In this document: in pieces, positions 10,988 through 22,219 of the stretch
Layout: each line of letters starts with the position of its first letter
Numbering within the stretch: the stretch's first letter is position 1
Origin: Acanthochlamys bracteata
Lineage: Eukaryota > Streptophyta > Magnoliopsida > Pandanales > Velloziaceae
Length of the DNA: 64,000 bases
Direction: 5' to 3'
NCBI GenBank assembly: GCA_019914995.1
Contig: CM034126.1
Location: 11,041,001-11,105,000, forward strand
Translations under genes and position numbers: made by a program
Notes under the pieces: generated by a model
Told to the model about the DNA's origin: nothing
Databases searched by the model: none
What the model saw: the letters and a program-made list of their open reading frames with translations, nothing else

Positions 10988-13195
10988 TCACCGTCCTTGT
11001 CCGGTGATCAGCTGCGAGAAAACGTTAATACTTGCACTTGTGTTAATGTCCGACTGTGACGAACTACACTCCTCTCCTTGCTCACCTTCCTCTTCATGCG
11101 CCGGCAAACTCCTGACGGTGTTCTAACAAGTTCCACGTGAATCTGTGAATCATCCATGTCACCGCTATCTTCATACGCCACTCTGTTCAACTCTGTTACA
11201 TGCAGCTGCAGCGCATACTCAAGATTCCACAACACATCCCCTATCGTCGGCCGATCAATGCCGTACTCCGCTAAGCATTTCTCCGCGGTGTCCCCAAACT
11301 TTTTCAACGATTTCATGTTGATCTTGCCTACGAGCCTTTTGTCAATGATCTTATCTAGCTGCCCTTTCCGTTGCCACTTCTTTGCCCACTCTGCAAGGCT
11401 CTGTTCTTCCCTTGACAAGGAAGTGTCGATGGCCGGCCGAGCGCATAAGACTTCGAACATCGTCACGCCGAAAGAGTAAACATCGGACTTATCTGTTAAT
11501 TTCTGCGTCTTGAAATACTCCGGGTCCATGTACCCAAAACTGCCTTTAATGAGCGTGGTAACGTGCGACTGCCCGTACTCAGGACCAAACTTGGAAAGCC
11601 CGAAATCAGAGACCTTCGCGGCATAATCATGATCAAGAAGTATGTTAGCCGACTTGACGTCTCTATGTATGATGATCTGAGAGTTGCCCGTGTGAAGGTA
11701 GTGAAGCCCGCGAGCAGCGCCGATCAATATCTCGAGCCTCTGTTCCCATGTAAGGCACGGAAAATCTGCACTTCCCCTACCATAGAGGTTGTTCTTCAGA
11801 GTACCTTTTTCCATGTACTCGTACACAAGAAGCATTTCAGACTGCTCATGGCAATATCCGATGAGCGACACCAGATGGCGATGTCGGATGCATGAAAGGA
11901 AGGTTATCTCTGCTTGAAACTCAGGCAAACCCTGCCTGGAACCGGGTATGCATCGCTTGATGGCAACCTTGGCGCCATCTACCAAAACGCCCTTGTAAAC
12001 CTTGCCGAACCCGCCGGAGCCAATAACGTTGCTGTCATTGAAGTTATCTGTGGCCACCTTGAGTACATCAAACGACATCTGGAGGAAAATAGCTCCCGGT
12101 GTCAACGTCGATGTCGTGCCATTGCTAGTCCACTTGCTAGCCACGCTATCGGAGTCGTTGTTTTCGGCGGTATGGCTAGCGCCAAAGGGAGACCATGATT
12201 CTATCTTTACCTTGGGTTCTGGCGCCGCCAGCTTTGCCTGTTGCCTTCGCCGTTTTCTTGAACATACTAACACTATAACCACAGTAGAAATAATAACCAA
12301 TCCACCGGCAATCGAACCAAGGATAATTGGAATTAATTTGGGTTTGTTCTGAATTGGTTCACTGATTTTCATGATCTCTATTCCGTTAAGCAAAGCATTA
12401 GTGTTGTATTGGTTGCTCCTGCTCGACCTACCGACACTAACATTCAATAAACCAGAGTCAGCATCCACGGCGAAGTCGACAAAAAACGCGGCGACCGGCG
12501 TGCCGTTAAAGAACGAGGCTGGCTGCAGATCAGGGTACGCCGAATAGTCAAAAAGATAAACGTTGAAAAAAGGAATCGAAATAGTTGCTGGACACAAAGT
12601 CACAGAAGTGCATGCGGACGAAGTAAACACCGTGATCTGTCACCGGAAAGGTCCAGGTGATGTTTATGAACTCAGTATTACTATATATTGCCCAATCAGG
12701 CAAATACATCGTCCTCGCCGTGTCGTAAACGTCTGCCGGCGCAATCTCCTGTGACATCGTTGGAGAAACGTACTTGATGTTATTTGGAGCGGTAGAATTA
12801 ACCAACGAAGTAGCGTTGTTAGTGAGATAGTTCTGGTCTCCGGTAAGCCAAGTACGCCAGAGTGTGTCCTTCACTAGCGGCCCTCCAACGTTCAACCTGT
12901 AAACAATCTGGAGCAACTTCTGATTCAAATTTGCAATGTTTCCAGGACCGTCGGGCTTCACGTACCGATCAACTAAGTCCGGAATGAGACCCGATGGAGC
13001 AGTGAAGAGCTCGATAGCGTTGACGAAGGCGAGTTTTCTCTTATCAGGAGAAAAGGTGATAACAAACTTATCAACGTCGACGTCGACCCAAATGAAGAAC
13101 TCCTAACATCCGGAGATGAGTTCTTTGAGACAGAAAAGTTGTCGAGTAGAGCAACGTCGTTGGCAAAGACACTGAAGCCGGCGGCGGAGAGATCG
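10988..13195 (-). pseudogene. CrRLK1L receptor-like kinase, 5'-truncated left copy
   Basis: This is the same gene as the right copy, but the duplication breakpoint removed the first ~112 codons, including signal peptide, start codon and the beginning of the malectin-like domain. The 5' edge is fused to unrelated intergenic DNA. Three one-base changes break the frame: one C missing near 13103, one extra A in the run 12565-12570, and one T missing near 11112 that changes the last ~40 codons. The kinase domain itself is open: [37 protein letters not shown] and [10 protein letters not shown] all read in one frame. Without promoter and signal peptide it is most likely not functional. The indels may be sequence errors, but the truncation is not explained by them. 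Confidence 0.85.
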
Positions 13196-13634
13196 AATGG
13201 CATTCTAATTTGCATTTGGGCCCAGCCCACTACAGAGTGGGCCGGGAGACAGTAACAATCTTCTTCTCCTTGTCTTCTTATTTTTGTTTCTAATCACCAT
13301 AAAGACATTCTCTTCTACTTTAAAGAATAATAATATAAACAAAAATAATGAAAGAAACATTCTGTTAAGTTTTAGAAATTCTTCCAGCCATTCACATTGT
13401 GCATGCCCAAATTTGAACAAACCCCTCAATAATCACGTCCAACCAATGTAATGAAACATTTTACCGTAACATTTGCAAAACAGTTCGGTAAAGTGCAGAC
13501 GATCGCCGGAAAATCTTAGTTGGACTTTTTTTTTTTTTCTGCTTTACACTTTCAACGCCTCGTGTATCGGTGAAAGTACAGATTTTGCAGAATCCGTTTT
13601 TCACATGGTTTTGCATGCACTAACAAAAATTGAT

Positions 13635-13643
13635 TATAAATAG
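13635..13643 (+). promoter_or_regulatory. TATA box of the short gene, unit 2
   Basis: TATAAATAG lies 67 bases before the ATG at 13710, identical in spacing to unit 1. Confidence 0.45.
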
Positions 13644-13709
13644 ATCATGCAGGTAATTAAGGTAGGTATCTGTCTGCTACAGGAAGTAAGATAGTTGGTT
13701 GCTAGTAAA

Positions 13710-14446
13710 ATGGAGAAGGATTCATATAGCTTTCGTTATTCAAAAGGTGAAGATGAAGTAAGCGTTCATGAGAAGCAGCAACAACAGAGACTGACAGAAG
13801 AGGTAACTAATCAAACTTTCTTCCTACTTAATTATAAGCCTTATATATTTCTAGATCTTTATGCATTGTTGTTTATGAAATCTAAGTCTTGATACATTTT
13901 AGTAGAACTACATATTGTGCTTCTCTAGCTTTAGCCTTGTTACAAAATAGTGACAGTGTTATGTCTCTGAGTGCATTCGTTTCTCCACGAGTGTTTTCAC
14001 GAGCCAAGTATCGTATTGCCTTAACTTACTGTTTATAAGATGCTATTCTGTCTACTAAAAAAATGGTTGTGAAACCATGTAAACCAAACTCATCTTAGGA
14101 TTCTTACGCTGATGCGTGTCACATTATCTCTGATGCTCATGCTAAAACAATTTAAACTTGTATTAGCGTCAATATCGATTTTTTGGGTCAGATGAATTTT
14201 TATACATATACTCATCTGTCTATACTGATTCTGTACTTGTTGATACTTACAGCCAAAAATTGCAAAGCGTCAAAACCATTCCTAATTTGTAGTCTTATTA
14301 CGCATGTTTCTCGCAAGCAGGTTGAAGTGCATGTCAAGAGGAAACAAGATGCTTATGATCGATATATGGATATGTTACTGAAGAAGGCATATGAAATAGC
14401 TAATAATGAGAAAGCCAAGTTCTTTGTTGCAGAACATGAGAGGTGA
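13710..14446 (+). CDS. Short charged helical protein, 72 residues, unit 2
   Basis: Exons are 13710..13802 and 14321..14446. The encoded protein is the same as that of the unit 1 copy: glutamine run in exon 1 and a charged helix in exon 2. Reading frame, splice sites and TATA box are all kept, while the neighbouring non-coding DNA differs in several homopolymers. With such a young duplication this is weak evidence for constraint. Function unknown. Confidence 0.45.
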
Positions 14447-16909
14447 CTCGTTTAGAAGAAATACAAATATGTATGAAGCTGACTACAGAGATGTCTAAAT
14501 TTCCATCTATACACATTACACCGCAAGTATTGCTACCAGTAAAAACATGTTTGCTTCTCTTTCAGATCATTCTGATTGTATCGTAACAGGTGGAATGCTT
14601 TATTTGCATTATATGTCCCTTTATCTTTGTAGTACTAACAGGGAGGTCCATCAAATTTCAGTAACTTCCATTTAACCAACAAAATCACACCCACCTTTTC
14701 TAATGGCAATCTTTTTACATTGCAATAACAAGGAGATAAAAGATCATTATTAGTTAAAAAAACAAAATCATAATTAGTAACAGGCAAATCATCATATAGC
14801 AAGAGTCCCAACAAATCACCAATTTACTCGACTGGCTCTCTCTGTTGAACACATTTTATTTCCTCTAACTATGATGATTCTGTTAATAACCAGGTCATGT
14901 AAGTTAAATGATAAACAAATAGCTCATACTGCTTGCTCTCTCTCATACAAATTTGCGACAAAAGGTTATATGTAGAACTTGAATTAGATTAGACTAAACA
15001 CTAAATCATGAAGAACTCTACTGCAGTAGAGTAACCACATCATGTTCTTGACTTACAGCTCTAAACCAAATTTAAAAGTTCAAGTAAAAAATTCTTGCCG
15101 AATTGGCAACAACAAACATTATATGCTAAGCAAATCAATCCATCAACTAGAATCTACATAAACTTAAGGTCTTGAATTGGGTACAAAAAAAGAGATGCCA
15201 ATCAACTAATTTTTCATTCAAGCAAATTCCAGTTCTCTGTCATCCGCAGGTGCTATAAATATCATAATCTTATTACAACACCATTGATTGTCCGCTTGAA
15301 GAACATAAAATCCTGTACTTACTATAAAATCAATCGCAGCCAAAACATATCGATTTTCTTTGCTTTAGTAATCACGAAATCACGGATTTCTATGCAGAAA
15401 AGGAAAAATAACGAACAGCGAACAAAAATTGAGAAGCAACCTACAACCATTTTTACCCGGGATTGCTTCAATTTTTAAAAATTAAGGCGCAAAAAGCTAA
15501 TCAGTGATAGCAAATCTGAAAGAGAAGTTAATAGACCTGAGAGCAGCAGCCACGGCGGTCGTCGCTGGGAAGAAAGTGATCGACGAGACAAAACAAAACA
15601 AGGCCACCTATACGAACAAGAATACTTTCAGACTCCATTGTTGTTCTATCGGATTATTTGAAAGGTTGGAATCTAAAATATCCAAACCCAAAACTAGAAT
15701 ATTCAACTCGTTTAGCCTTAACTTGTTACTTTCTCTGAAATTAGCATCCCGATCAGTGTTGAACGCTCTACGACTACGAGATTGCCATATTATCCCATGG
15801 AAATGATAGTTCATGGCAAGGGAAAATGTACCCATGATACTCTACCACTCATCACAAAGTACACTATCAAATTCGCTTAGGTTGAATTACAGTTTTAAGC
15901 GATCAGGTAAAAAAATCACTCGGTTTTACGATTGTGTATCTTTGAAATCTATCAAACATGCCACTAGCGTAATCGATGAATCAGAATTGACTCGACCAAA
16001 TTACGGCCCTAGTTGTGGCTAATTCAACGAAAGCGATTTTAGAAAAGAGAAGGATTAGGGAAATGCTTTGTCGCAAAAAACAATCATAAAACAAAAAGTT
16101 GACTGCAATTACTTTAAATAGGCACAATATTGTTCGAGGAGTTTTGATAGAAAAATATTTCGTTTATTTGTTTGAGTTTCGAAATATGTAAATTTATACT
16201 CATATAAACTAGTATTATAACTATTCAATGATATTAAGGCTTTAAATTTGGTATTACGTTTCAAAAAAATAATATTTTAATTTTTAATTTATATTTTTTA
16301 ATAAAATTTTATAATTTATATGTAATTTATTTAAATTTTAGAAAGTATAAAAAATTTGACGGTAGTAAAATTTTGTATTTTATGAGAAATAAAATCATCA
16401 AATTCTTTATCAAATTTATGTAAAATTATGAAATTTATTAAGAACTATATTGGGCTTGTGTAGCACTACTTATCACTATTTTCAAAACTTCATTTCAATT
16501 TTTTATTTTTCAATAGCTCTAAGGTACTTTTAAAAGAAATTAGAAATTTCAAAAAATATAAATAAGTTATAAGTCATAAAAATTCTACATTTATAATTTT
16601 TATTATTTTTTAAATAAAAATCTTATTTATTTTTTGATAAACTTTAAAATAACTTTTTAAAATTTTTTTTATTTTAAGAACTCTAATAAGTTCCGGGGGA
16701 CGTAGCACTAAAAGAAAAGCGTTACGGTAACACTGAATAATTATTTGTATTTCATGAGAAATAAAATCATCAAATACTTTTAACATGAATTTATAAACTT
16801 CGTTAAAAAATATAAGTATGTACCACTATAGAAAAGGAGCTACAACAATGCTAAGTAATTATTCCTATATTATATCCATCTCGTCTGAGGCAAGATTTCA
16901 CGTCATCGA
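14447..16909. other. Non-coding part of unit 2
   Basis: Copy of the non-coding part of unit 1, with scattered homopolymer length differences and one A-to-G change near 16363. No firm gene. Confidence 0.4.
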
Positions 16910-19454
16910 TCACCGTCCTTGTCCGGTGATCAGCTGCGAGAAAACGTTAATACTTGCACTTGTGTTAATGTCCGACTGTGACGAACTACACTCCTCTCCT
17001 TGCTCACCTTCCTCTTCATGCGCCGGCAAACTCCTTGACGGTGTTCTAACAAGTTCCACGTGAATCTGTGAATCATCCATGTCACCGCTATCTTCATACG
17101 CCACTCTGTTCAACTCTGTTACATGCAGCTGCAGCGCATACTCAAGATTCCACAACACATCCCCTATCGTCGGCCGATCAATGCCGTACTCCGCTAAGCA
17201 TTTCTCCGCGGTGTCCCCAAACTTTTTCAACGATTTCATGTTGATCTTGCCTACGAGCCTTTTGTCAATGATCTTATCTAGCTGCCCTTTCCGTTGCCAC
17301 TTCTTTGCCCACTCTGCAAGGCTCTGTTCTTCCCTTGACAAGGAAGTGTCGATGGCCGGCCGAGCGCATAAGACTTCGAACATCGTCACGCCGAAAGAGT
17401 AAACATCGGACTTATCTGTTAATTTCTGCGTCTTGAAATACTCCGGGTCCATGTACCCAAAACTGCCTTTAATGAGCGTGGTAACGTGCGACTGCCCGTA
17501 CTCAGGACCAAACTTGGAAAGCCCGAAATCAGAGACCTTCGCGGCATAATCATGATCAAGAAGTATGTTAGCCGACTTGACGTCTCTATGTATGATGATC
17601 TGAGAGTTGCCCGTGTGAAGGTAGTGAAGCCCGCGAGCAGCGCCGATCAATATCTCGAGCCTCTGTTCCCATGTAAGGCACGGAAAATCTGCACTTCCCC
17701 TACCATAGAGGTTGTTCTTCAGAGTACCTTTTCCATGTACTCGTACACAAGAAGCATTTCAGACTGCTCATGGCAATATCCGATGAGCGACACCAGATGG
17801 CGATGTCGGATGCATGAAAGGAAGGTTATCTCTGCTTGAAACTCAGGCAAACCCTGCCTGGAACCGGGTATGCATCGCTTGATGGCAACCTTGGCGCCAT
17901 CTACCAAAACGCCCTTGTAAACCTTGCCGAACCCGCCGGAGCCAATAACGTTGCTGTCATTGAAGTTATCTGTGGCCACCTTGAGTACATCAAACGACAT
18001 CTGGAGGAAAATAGCTCCCGGTGTCAACGTCGATGTCGTGCCATTGCTAGTCCACTTGCTAGCCACGCTATCGGAGTCGTTGTTTTCGGCGGTATGGCTA
18101 GCGCCAAAGGAGACCATGATTCTATCTTTACCTTGGGTTCTGGCGCCGCCAGCTTTGCCTGTTGCCTTCGCCGTTTTCTTGAACATACTAACACTATAAC
18201 CACAGTAGAAATAATAACCAATCCACCGGCAATCGAACCAAGGATAATTGGAATTAATTTGGGTTTGTTCTGAATTGGTTCACTGATTTTCATGATCTCT
18301 ATTCCGTTAAGCAAAGCATTAGTGTTGTATTGGTTGCTCCTGCTCGACCTACCGACACTAACATTCAATAAACCAGAGTCAGCATCCACGGCGAAGTCGA
18401 CAAAAAACGCGGCGACCGGCGTGCCGTTAAAGAACGAGGCTGGCTGCAGATCAGGGTACGCCGAATAGTCAAAAAGATAAACGTTGAAAAAGGAATCGAA
18501 ATAGTTGCTGGACACAAAGTCACAGAAGTGCATGCGGACGAAGTAAACACCGTGATCTGTCACCGGAAAGGTCCAGGTGATGTTTATGAACTCAGTATTA
18601 CTATATATTGCCCAATCAGGCAAATACATCGTCCTCGCCGTGTCGTAAACGTCTGCCGGCGCAATCTCCTGTGACATCGTTGGAGAAACGTACTTGATGT
18701 TATTTGGAGCGGTAGAATTAACCAACGAAGTAGCGTTGTTAGTGAGATAGTTCTGGTCTCCGGTAAGCCAAGTACGCCAGAGTGTGTCCTTCACTAGCGG
18801 CCCTCCAACGTTCAACCTGTAAACAATCTGGAGCAACTTCTGATTCAAATTTGCAATGTTTCCAGGACCGTCGGGCTTCACGTACCGATCAACTAAGTCC
18901 GGAATGAGACCCGATGGAGCAGTGAAGAGCTCGATAGCGTTGACGAAGGCGAGTTTTCTCTTATCAGGAGAAAAGGTGATAACAAACTTATCAACGTCGA
19001 CGTCGACCCAAATGAAGAACTCCCTAACATCCGGAGATGAGTTCTTTGAGACAGAAAAGTTGTCGAGTAGAGCAACGTCGTTGGCAAAGACACTGAAGCC
19101 GGCGGCGGAGAGATCGTTGTTGCCGCTAGTAAAAGGAAAGAAATGGAGACGAAGAATATGCGTTCCGTTCGAGTTCATGGTGAACTCGTAGGATGAAGCA
19201 GAGGTGAAGACTCTAGCGTTTTCGTACAGAGGAGAAGAAACAGAGCTCGTGTTATCAGGGTTGCTGAGAGGAAAGGAGTTGGAGAAGTGTGAAAAAAAAT
19301 CTGAAGTGAAAGCACGGTTGTCACTGCCGTTGAGTTGAACGGTGCTTGGTGAACCGCAGCTGAGGAAGAACTTGGTAGCCGGAGTGAAAGCTGCAGTAGT
19401 AAGGAAAGGGAAGAGGAACAAGAAGAAGAGAGAGAGATTGAACAGCAGCGCCAT
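16910..19454 (-). CDS. CrRLK1L (malectin-like) receptor-like kinase, right copy with two frameshifts
   Basis: This is an intronless plasma-membrane receptor kinase of the Catharanthus RLK1-like family, close in motif order to At5g24010. ATG at 19454 starts a signal peptide ([15 protein letters not shown]). A malectin-like ectodomain with many N-x-S/T sites follows to about residue 400. A membrane segment ([20 protein letters not shown]) and a basic stop-transfer come next. The Ser/Thr kinase has [27 protein letters not shown] (RD type), [16 protein letters not shown] and the family C-terminus [11 protein letters not shown]. Two one-base losses break the frame: near 18109 just after the membrane segment, and in the T run at 17729-17732 in the kinase N-lobe. 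With both bases counted the length is exactly 849 codons including stop, normal for the family. The left copy is intact at both points, so these may be read errors. Family certain; integrity uncertain. Confidence 0.85.
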
Positions 19455-19673
19455 TGTTGATGCAACTGTTGGTGCTGATAGGTTGATGATGGAAGAAGTG
19501 GAATTATGAGTGGATTGGATTTCGGTGGCTGGATGGAAGCAAGTGCGACAGAAAGAGATTCCATTATGTATTTGATTTGGATTTTTTCGTTGGTTTCCAG
19601 GTCAATACGGGAAAGTCGTCGTCTTGTATTCCATTTTATTAGGGTTATCAATTTGGATTAATAAATTAAGTTT

Positions 19674-19771
19674 GAATCAATTTATTTAATAATTCGTTAA
19701 ATTTGTTTAATTTTAATTTAATTTATAAATTTATAAAGATTAAAATTATCAATACTAATTCAAATATATTA
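19674..19771. repeat. Imperfect direct repeat, left block
   Basis: The block starts GAATCAATTTATTTAATAAT and ends ATCAATACTAATT. It aligns over about 95 bases with 20318-20410 in the same orientation, roughly 70% identical by eye. The pair could be the ends of an old short element about 740 bp long. Confidence 0.4.
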
Positions 19772-20317
19772 ATAATCAGATCAAATTCATATCGATTTAT
19801 TTAATAATTAAAATTATTAATTATGTATTTTTAAATTTTAGCGAATTTATAATATCAGTTGTAATAAAAAGATATGATATTTTTAATAACGAGATATAGT
19901 GAATATCCATCAAAATGTACTTTCTTTAATATCTTTATCGATCCTTAAATATTTTTAAAAAATTTTATTTTTTAAAAATATGCGGTGATAGCTGAATAAT
20001 ATGATTACAAATATATACTAATAATTTCGATAAAAATTTTAATAAATATAGCTATCTAACAAAATTTTGATAAATATTTTTATACAAAATCTAAATTTGT
20101 TATTATAGAAACACATACATAATAATACTTTCGATAATATTATAATTCTCATCTTATATAATTTTACTAAAATATAAAAATATTAATTTATAATAATTTA
20201 TAAATTAGTATTATCGATTATTTTTATTACTAATATTTTAATAAATAGAAAGAAAAATTAAATATTATTTTTTTATAGATGATAATTCGAATTGGTAGGT
20301 TAATTTCGGATTAATTC

Positions 20318-20410
20318 GAATCAATCTATTTAATAATCGGATTAAATTCGTTCAACTCTAATCCAATCTATATATTTATGCGGGTTAAATTTTCTAACAC
20401 TAATTTTAAT
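20318..20410. repeat. Imperfect direct repeat, right block
   Basis: The block starts GAATCAATCTATTTAATAAT and ends CTAACACTAATT. It is the partner of 19674-19771. No TG..CA ends or target duplication could be fixed. Confidence 0.4.
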
Positions 20411-21613
20411 TAAATTGATCGATTTTGAATTGTATTTTAGATGGGGTCAATTATTGCCACTCATATATTTTATCGTTTGTAATGTTGATGCAATGAGTCA
20501 ATGACACGTTAAAGTCTTGGAGTTTTATGATCCGTGGAATTTCTGGTTGACTAGTGTTTTATTTGGAGAGTAGTGTTGGTTTCTTCTGGTTTTGGGCTGC
20601 TCAGACCTCAGTGTTGTGGTTTTTGCGTAGACGAGCTTAGTGCATAGCTACATTCTTGAGAATATGAACTGAGCTTAGAATGTGTGTATTTTGAGATAAA
20701 TTTATTTTTTTAAAATAAATTTATAAAATAAAGTTAAGAATTAAAATATTTAATTAAAAATAATTTTATATCTTAATATGTATTAATAGTAAGTTTTACA
20801 TTAAATTTTAAAGAGTATTTTTTGATAGAAAATTTTTATTTTTAAGTTATTATATTTATTTTATATTAAAAATGAATTTAATTGAAGTTTGGATCACGAT
20901 CTTAGTATAACTCAGTCTTTTAGGTCTAAGTCTGCAATTTTGGGCTGGCCCAACAAATATATTAGGACTATATATGTTTTAAAATTATTAATTTGGTCAA
21001 TAATACTAATTGTAATGTTTTTTAAGTAAGTTAGAAACTGAATTTTAGTGACTGTACTGGGAATAGCTTAAAATAATTAGGCCTATATCACATATCATAA
21101 GTGCAACTTCCGTAGAAATATAGAAAACAAATTCTAAATTCTTCTAGAGGCTAAAAGATACTTATATGTTACAATTATGAAGAGTAGCGAACCAAAGCAG
21201 ATAGAAAAGAATTGGCACAAAAAGCGTTTAACAAGCTATGGAGCAACTAAACAAGGAAACTAAACTTTCCTTCACAGATATTGCCGTACATGGGTCTTCC
21301 TATATAGGACTTATTAAGGAGGTCTTCCTATGTAGATGTTGTCAGACTTGATTTAGTTTAAGCAATTTAAAATTTTACAAATAAAATTTTAGACAAATTT
21401 CAATCGAATCCAATTGACTGGCCGCAGCACTGATTCCTGCACTAGACAAGTTAGCATAGTAAAGCAAAACACATCAAGAAACAAGCAATCCAGAGATGGA
21501 AGTAAAGATTTTTACATGGTTCAATACCCCTTACATGGTTCAATAACCCAATGCTTAGGTCCAGGATAGTTGAAAACTTCAAATGATTTCTATAAATTTA
21601 AATAATTGAGACT

Positions 21614-21618
21614 TGATG
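21614..21618. repeat. Target site duplication, left of Gypsy element
   Basis: TGATG directly before the left LTR equals TGATG at 27241-27245 after the right LTR. Confidence 0.8.
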
Positions 21619-22219
21619 TGATGCGCTATGAGGGCTTCTAAAAGTAGAACTAATAAGTAGACTAATTTGCCAAAACTTCCCTCCTCATACATGATCATAT
21701 GCCTTTATTTATTACTACAAAACTGTAACTCCTCCCTCCAGTAAACACTTTTCTCAAGGAAAGTTTTATAGAAATTACCTTAAAACTCAAAGAGTTTCTA
21801 TAGACCTAAAATACCTAAAATTAGAAACTCTGGACACCTTGGTGCATTGCATTTGTACATGGGTGCAAGTGCTTGGCGCTAAGGACACCATTCAAATGGT
21901 GTCCTGGTGCCAAGGGCAGCACCATGCTCCTAACCTAGATTAACTGCATTGAATGGTGTTCTTAGCGCCAATCACTTGCACCATGCTTCTAACCTACATT
22001 AGCTGCAACCCAAGGTGTCCCCTCTCTTACTGTTTTCATAAGTCACATCCTGGACATGCTTGGCAATCAGCCATTAGCCTCCGGCGAACTCTCCGGCTCT
22101 GACGAGGTTGTTCCAGCATCTGCTCGTCTGTTTCACCTTCTTTTCATTTGCTTCCTTTGCTTGCTGTCCACCAGATGAATTCTCCTTTTCTGGAATCTTC
22201 TTCTATGCCAAGTATATCA
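21619..22219 (-). repeat. 3' LTR of the Gypsy element
   Basis: On the minus strand it begins TGATATACTTGGC and ends GCGCATCA. It contains the end of the pol reading frame, so the C-terminal codons overlap the LTR. Confidence 0.88.

Larger units (their letters stand above)
7288..13195. repeat. Tandem duplication, unit 1 (5908 bp)
   Basis: Unit 1 begins at AATGGCATTC (7288) and ends at AGAGATCG (13195), where unit 2 starts with the same AATGGCATTC. The units are in direct orientation and nearly identical by eye. Differences are mostly one-base length changes in homopolymers, one 3-bp change in a GCA run (about 9633) and very few substitutions. The unit cuts the receptor kinase gene inside its coding region. 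Confidence 0.93.
13196..19116. repeat. Tandem duplication, unit 2 (5921 bp)
   Basis: This is a direct copy of 7288-13195. It ends at AGAGATCG (19116), where the kinase gene continues into its intact 5' part, so the right unit keeps the ancestral flank. Net length difference from unit 1 is 13 bp, from small indels. Confidence 0.93.
19455..21613. other. Kinase gene leader and promoter, then AT-rich intergenic DNA
   Basis: The kinase leader (minus, 19455 to about 19640) has an upstream ATG at 19567 whose frame overlaps the main start, and an AACCCTAA telo-box-like motif at about 19640-19647. From 19650 the DNA is AT-rich and contains the two related blocks listed separately. No gene seen in 20430-21613. 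Confidence 0.45.

Noticed and set aside
11156-12352. Several plus-strand frames of 94-116 codons
   Set aside because: Antisense shadows of the GC-rich receptor kinase gene. The same holds for 16818-19191.
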